From Bacteroidota bacterium (GTDB lineage: Bacteria; Bacteroidota; Bacteroidia; Chitinophagales; Chitinophagaceae), in NCBI GenBank assembly GCA_030831005.1, contig JAURLW010000064.1, positions 1 to 9,984 of the forward strand: a stretch of DNA of 9,984 nt, in the 5' to 3' direction. Positions 6,621-9,984 of this stretch are shown one piece after another. The notes under the pieces are model-generated. The model made no database searches. It saw only the letters and a list, made by a program, of their open reading frames with translations, and was not told the DNA's origin. Every line of letters begins with the position of its first letter. Positions within the stretch are counted from its first letter, which is position 1. Position numbers and translations under genes: made by a program.

Positions 6621-9023
6621 ATGTCTAAATTAGGCGTATACTTTCTGGGTCTGTTCTTGTTTATTTGCAGCATTCAAACCAATGCACAAGTTACGATTCA
6701 GCAAAACGATACTACCATTTGTCCGGGAGCTTCCATTACCTTAAATGCCATACGAAATGGTAGGATTCCAACCAACCTTTCTCTTACAGATGATTTATAT
6801 ACCGGTGTCATTAATATTGGCTTTCCTTTTACTTTTTATGGTAATACCTATTCGCAATGTGTATTTTCATCTAACGGGTATATTTGTTTCAATACGGCTA
6901 ATGCAGGTTTGTTTTCTCCATGGTCAATCACTGGGGGCATTCCAGGTAATACGGCTTTATTAAATTCTATTGCTGCTTTTTATTCAGATATATTTCCAAC
7001 TTCCGGAAGTTTAGATTATGCTACGGTTGGGACAGCGCCTAACAGAAAATTTATCGTGTCTTTCTGCGATATTCCCATGTTCTCCTGCACGACTTTAAAA
7101 ACATCATTCCAGATTATTTTATTTGAAACGACCAATGAAATTGAAATTCATATTGCTAATGCGCCTTTGTGTACTACTTGGAATGGCGGCTTAGCTATCG
7201 AAGGTTTACAAAATGCTACCGGTACTATAGCTCACCCAGTAACAGGAAGAAATGCTCAACAATGGACGGCCTTTAGAAGTAGTCATCGTTTTACGCCTAC
7301 CTCCGCAACTAACTATACCATAACACCTATTGCTTATTACCTAATTCCAGATGCGTACATGAATTTGAATTGGGTACAAACTGGTACGACTACTTCCTTA
7401 GGTACCTCACCTTCAATTACGGTATCTCCTGCGAGCAATACCTGCTATACGGTGATGGGTACTAGTTGTCAAGATACTACCCGCGATACGGTTTGTATTG
7501 CTATGGGTGGCTTGCCCGTTGTAAGTTCTTTTTTAGGTATTAGTCCTACCGTATGCGGTGGCAATGGCATTGTGCAATTAAATGGCTTGACGCCGAATAC
7601 TAATTATGTTGTGAAATACGTCAAGAATGCGGTATTGGTTACAGTGAATGTAAGTTCTGATAATACAGGTGCTATAAAAATGTATTTACCTGCTGGTACC
7701 TATTCTAATATTGTGGTATACCAAGGTTTGTGTTTTACGCCACCAATTGGTCCGATTACGATTACAAATCCACCGTTCATTGCCGACTTTGATTTTTCTA
7801 TAAAATATGGCTGTGATGAAGATACCGTTACGCTTGTCAATAATTCTACTCAGTCGGGCTTTATGAGTTATAACTGGGATTTTGGTAATGGTACCGGCGA
7901 TACGGCAAAAAATACTACTGTTATTTATCCTATCAAAGCCGTGCAAAATGTAACGCTTATCAGCTCTAATGGAGTTTGTAAAGATACCGTTGTAAAACAG
8001 ATAGATACGCGTCACTCTTTAGATGCTTCCTTTATCGTAAGCGAAGATTCTATATGCGGTAATACGCCTATCAACTTTACGAATACAAGTACTTTCAATT
8101 CACCTTCGGGCTCTGCAGCGCCTTCTTACTTATGGGATTTTGGTGATGGTGCTTTTGATAATAACCCAACGGCAACGCATACCTATGCAGCACCTGGGGT
8201 GTATACCGCTACTTTGTATGTAAATGATTTTGTGCCGTGTATTGATTCTGCAAAACAAATTATTCATGTTTATCCTGCACCTAACCTTACGTTTTATACC
8301 GATAAAGATTCGCTATGTGAGGGAAATGGTATCACGTTCTATGCGGTATATGACACCTTAGGTATTCGTCAATTGATGTGGGATTTTGGTGATAATTCTA
8401 AAATTTATAATCGCGATTCTATCTTACATGCCTATGATAGTAGCGGTACCTTTACGGTAAAATTAACTGCAAGTTATCGCATATGCCCTGATTCTACTTA
8501 CGAAAAATCAGTTACTCTAAAACCTTATCCAATGGTTGATTTAGGTCCTGATACGCTAATGTGTCCAAATAGTAATCCTATCGTATTGTTTGATCGTATA
8601 CCAAAAGCAAATACCTTAAGTTGGTGGACAACTGGAGATACCGCATCTTCAATTGTAGTTTATCATCCGGGTATTTATGGTATCACTGCAAATATGGATG
8701 GCTGTATAACAAGCGATAGCGTAGAAGTGAAAAAAGATTGTTATATCGAAATGCCCAATACCTTTACGCCTAATGGCGATGACTTAAATGATTATTTCTT
8801 CCCTAAATCTTTATTGTCAAGAGGCGTAACAGCCTTTAAGATGTCTATCTTCAATCGTTGGGGCCAGTTGATTTTTGAAACTACTAATCCTGAAGGTAGA
8901 GGATGGGATGGCAGATGGAATGGCGTAATGCAACCCAATGGTGTGTATATCTTCTTACTAGATGCCACGCTCAAAAATGGCAAAACAGAGCACTACCAAG
9001 GAAATGTAACCTTGTTGAGATAA
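6621..9023 (+). CDS. Secreted PKD-repeat protein with CHU_C (gliding-type) T9SS C-terminal domain
   Basis: An 800-residue exported, surface or extracellular adhesin-like protein. Residues 1-22 are a signal peptide (basic start, hydrophobic core LGVYFLGLFLFICS, likely cut after TNA). An Ig-like strand (ICPGASITLNA) follows, then about residues 45-225 form a beta-rich segment with GFPFTFYGNTY and FSSNGYICF, resembling nidogen-like domains. Three PKD-type repeats are marked by WDFGNG (419-424), WDFGDG (505-510) and WDFGDN (587-592). The end, from PNTFTPNGDDLND (712-724) through FNRWGQLIFE to the last residue, is a CHU_C domain, which targets proteins to the type IX secretion system (type B signal). 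ATG 6621 is chosen over the TTG at 6588 because it places the signal peptide at the N-terminus. No enzyme domain is seen. The gene begins 63 nt after uvrB and ends at a strong terminator. Confidence 0.9.
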   Translation: MSKLGVYFLGLFLFICSIQTNAQVTIQQNDTTICPGASITLNAIRNGRIPTNLSLTDDLYTGVINIGFPFTFYGNTYSQCVFSSNGYICFNTANAGLFSPWSITGGIPGNTALLNSIAAFYSDIFPTSGSLDYATVGTAPNRKFIVSFCDIPMFSCTTLKTSFQIILFETTNEIEIHIANAPLCTTWNGGLAIEGLQNATGTIAHPVTGRNAQQWTAFRSSHRFTPTSATNYTITPIAYYLIPDAYMNLNWVQTGTTTSLGTSPSITVSPASNTCYTVMGTSCQDTTRDTVCIAMGGLPVVSSFLGISPTVCGGNGIVQLNGLTPNTNYVVKYVKNAVLVTVNVSSDNTGAIKMYLPAGTYSNIVVYQGLCFTPPIGPITITNPPFIADFDFSIKYGCDEDTVTLVNNSTQSGFMSYNWDFGNGTGDTAKNTTVIYPIKAVQNVTLISSNGVCKDTVVKQIDTRHSLDASFIVSEDSICGNTPINFTNTSTFNSPSGSAAPSYLWDFGDGAFDNNPTATHTYAAPGVYTATLYVNDFVPCIDSAKQIIHVYPAPNLTFYTDKDSLCEGNGITFYAVYDTLGIRQLMWDFGDNSKIYNRDSILHAYDSSGTFTVKLTASYRICPDSTYEKSVTLKPYPMVDLGPDTLMCPNSNPIVLFDRIPKANTLSWWTTGDTASSIVVYHPGIYGITANMDGCITSDSVEVKKDCYIEMPNTFTPNGDDLNDYFFPKSLLSRGVTAFKMSIFNRWGQLIFETTNPEGRGWDGRWNGVMQPNGVYIFLLDATLKNGKTEHYQGNVTLLR

Positions 9024-9054
9024 AAAAAGAGCCCCATTTTTGGGGCTCTTTTTT
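9023..9054. terminator. Bidirectional Rho-independent terminator
   Basis: A perfect 13-bp stem (AAAAAAGAGCCCC pairing with GGGGCTCTTTTTT) with a 6-nt ATTTTT loop. It has a T run on the + strand and, because of the A run on the left, also one on the - strand, so it can stop both converging genes. The + stop codon (9021-9023) and the - stop codon (9053-9055) both overlap the ends of the stem. Confidence 0.93.
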
Positions 9055-9984
9055 AATTTTCAATTAATAATTTTCTAATTATTTTTTCATGTGCAAATTC
9101 AACCTCCACCATATAAATACCATTGCTTAATTGGTCAATGGGTATTTGTAGGTAGGCGCTTGGATTGAATTCCATCAATACGCTACCCATCATATCTAGG
9201 ACGCGAACATGTTGTGCACTTGCTGCGCCCACAAGATTAAAATATTGCTTTGCGGGGTTAGGAAAAATAAAAACAGCTTTTTGTTCTTGTTGATCGATGC
9301 TCAAGGTGCTACAATTACCGGTGCCCCAAATACAATCTGCAAATAAAGGATAGTCGATAAAAGGATTTCTGTTATTTTGAATAGCATAAACCGCCTCATT
9401 TCTATCGATCTCTTTTTTACTTACTGGGTCGTTGTGGTGCCATTCTAAAAGCATTTGTATAGCCCAAGGTTTTAGATTTATCTTGTCGGCCATCTCCCAA
9501 GTAATAAATTGATTACTATCGCCCAAGTAACGTGTGCTCACATAAAAATAATTTCTGGCTAGGTCTCCCTTAAACGAATCAATTGGTTCAAAGCATTGTC
9601 CAGATGGAGCACCTGCATAGCTTTGATTGCCAATGCGCGAACCATTTTGGGATGTAAAGGTGAAAGGCGCCGCGGCTTTACCATAAGGTAAATTACTTCG
9701 TTTACTATTAACCCAAGCATCCGATGGTATCACTAAAAATAAATCGGTATACATTGGAAAACCATATATCGTATAGGAATTAGCGCCACCAAAAAAACTT
9801 TTAGGCCAAGAATGCTCACGGTTGTAACAAAAGTTTTCAGCTGATGCAGAGGTGCTTCCACATTGATTACTACCAAGGTTATACTCATAAGGTGCAGTAG
9901 CTCCTGGCTTGTCGGAATACATATCCCAAAGTTTGCCGTTAGGCTTTACATCAGTAGTATAAAAGGCATTCCATAAACCTGGTG
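9053..9984 (-). CDS. Secreted endonuclease I family nuclease with T9SS type A tail (5' end outside window)
   Basis: A nuclease of the EndA/Vvn endonuclease I family (PF04231), a nonspecific metal-dependent enzyme that cleaves DNA and often RNA. The frame stays open to the right edge (LWNAFYTTDVKPNGKLWDMY is read through the ATG at 9922), so the N-terminus and any signal peptide are missing. NREHSWP (9803-9823) carries the Glu-His pair used for metal binding and general base. VNSKRSN (about 9692-9712) supplies the second metal-binding Asn. Two cysteines near NREH could form a disulfide. About the last 75 residues (VFIFPNPAKQYF, then a GIYMVEV beta-strand and IIRKLLIEN) are a T9SS type A sorting domain. 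The enzyme is therefore probably secreted or surface-attached, for nucleic acid digestion or nutrient scavenging. The His found in most relatives in DLxHL is absent (DLFLVIPSD). Confidence 0.88.
   Translation of the reverse strand, partial: PGLWNAFYTTDVKPNGKLWDMYSDKPGATAPYEYNLGSNQCGSTSASAENFCYNREHSWPKSFFGGANSYTIYGFPMYTDLFLVIPSDAWVNSKRSNLPYGKAAAPFTFTSQNGSRIGNQSYAGAPSGQCFEPIDSFKGDLARNYFYVSTRYLGDSNQFITWEMADKINLKPWAIQMLLEWHHNDPVSKKEIDRNEAVYAIQNNRNPFIDYPLFADCIWGTGNCSTLSIDQQEQKAVFIFPNPAKQYFNLVGAASAQHVRVLDMMGSVLMEFNPSAYLQIPIDQLSNGIYMVEVEFAHEKIIRKLLIEN

Noticed and set aside
7401..8450. Four GGTACC sites in the PKD protein gene
   Set aside because: They arise from the Gly-Thr-rich protein and its preferred codons, and the surrounding bases do not form a repeat.

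Overview
The window is AT-rich chromosomal DNA from a member of the Bacteroidota, most likely a Chitinophagaceae/Cytophaga-like environmental lineage. Four things point there: a fused DAHP synthase/chorismate mutase, two secreted proteins with type IX secretion (T9SS) C-terminal signals (one gliding-type CHU_C, one type A tail), a TTG/TAnnTTTG promoter of the Bacteroidota kind, and a general lack of Shine-Dalgarno sequences. The DNA is chromosomal housekeeping in character; I see no tRNA, rRNA, IS element, CRISPR array or phage gene.

Left part (1-2761): the 3' end of the DAHP synthase/chorismate mutase gene, cut by the window edge, is followed by a class I SAM methyltransferase, both on the + strand. 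They meet head-on a minus-strand pair, a ComA-like phosphosulfolactate synthase followed by aroE. The methyltransferase and aroE share a CTAG tetranucleotide in which both stop codons lie. Two steps of aromatic biosynthesis (DAHP synthase/chorismate mutase and shikimate dehydrogenase) thus sit close together on opposite strands.

Middle part (2762-6557): a divergent intergenic region carries a good Bacteroidota promoter for a small three-helix membrane protein and lpxB (lipid A disaccharide synthase). A 53-codon minus-strand gene, apparently of the DUF6728 type, lies between lpxB and uvrB and overlaps the 3' end of lpxB antisense. uvrB follows on the + strand. Its true start is 4533; the open frame upstream of it is noncoding.

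Right part (6621-9984): a large secreted PKD-repeat adhesin-like protein with a CHU_C domain converges on an endonuclease I family protein with a T9SS type A tail, which runs off the right edge. One strong bidirectional hairpin terminator sits between them and touches both stop codons.

The window is mostly ordinary. The observations most worth a second look are the short antisense-overlapping membrane gene, the ComA homologue in a bacterium, the altered active-site region of the secreted nuclease, and a TGGT-N6-ACCA dyad that occurs upstream of two genes.
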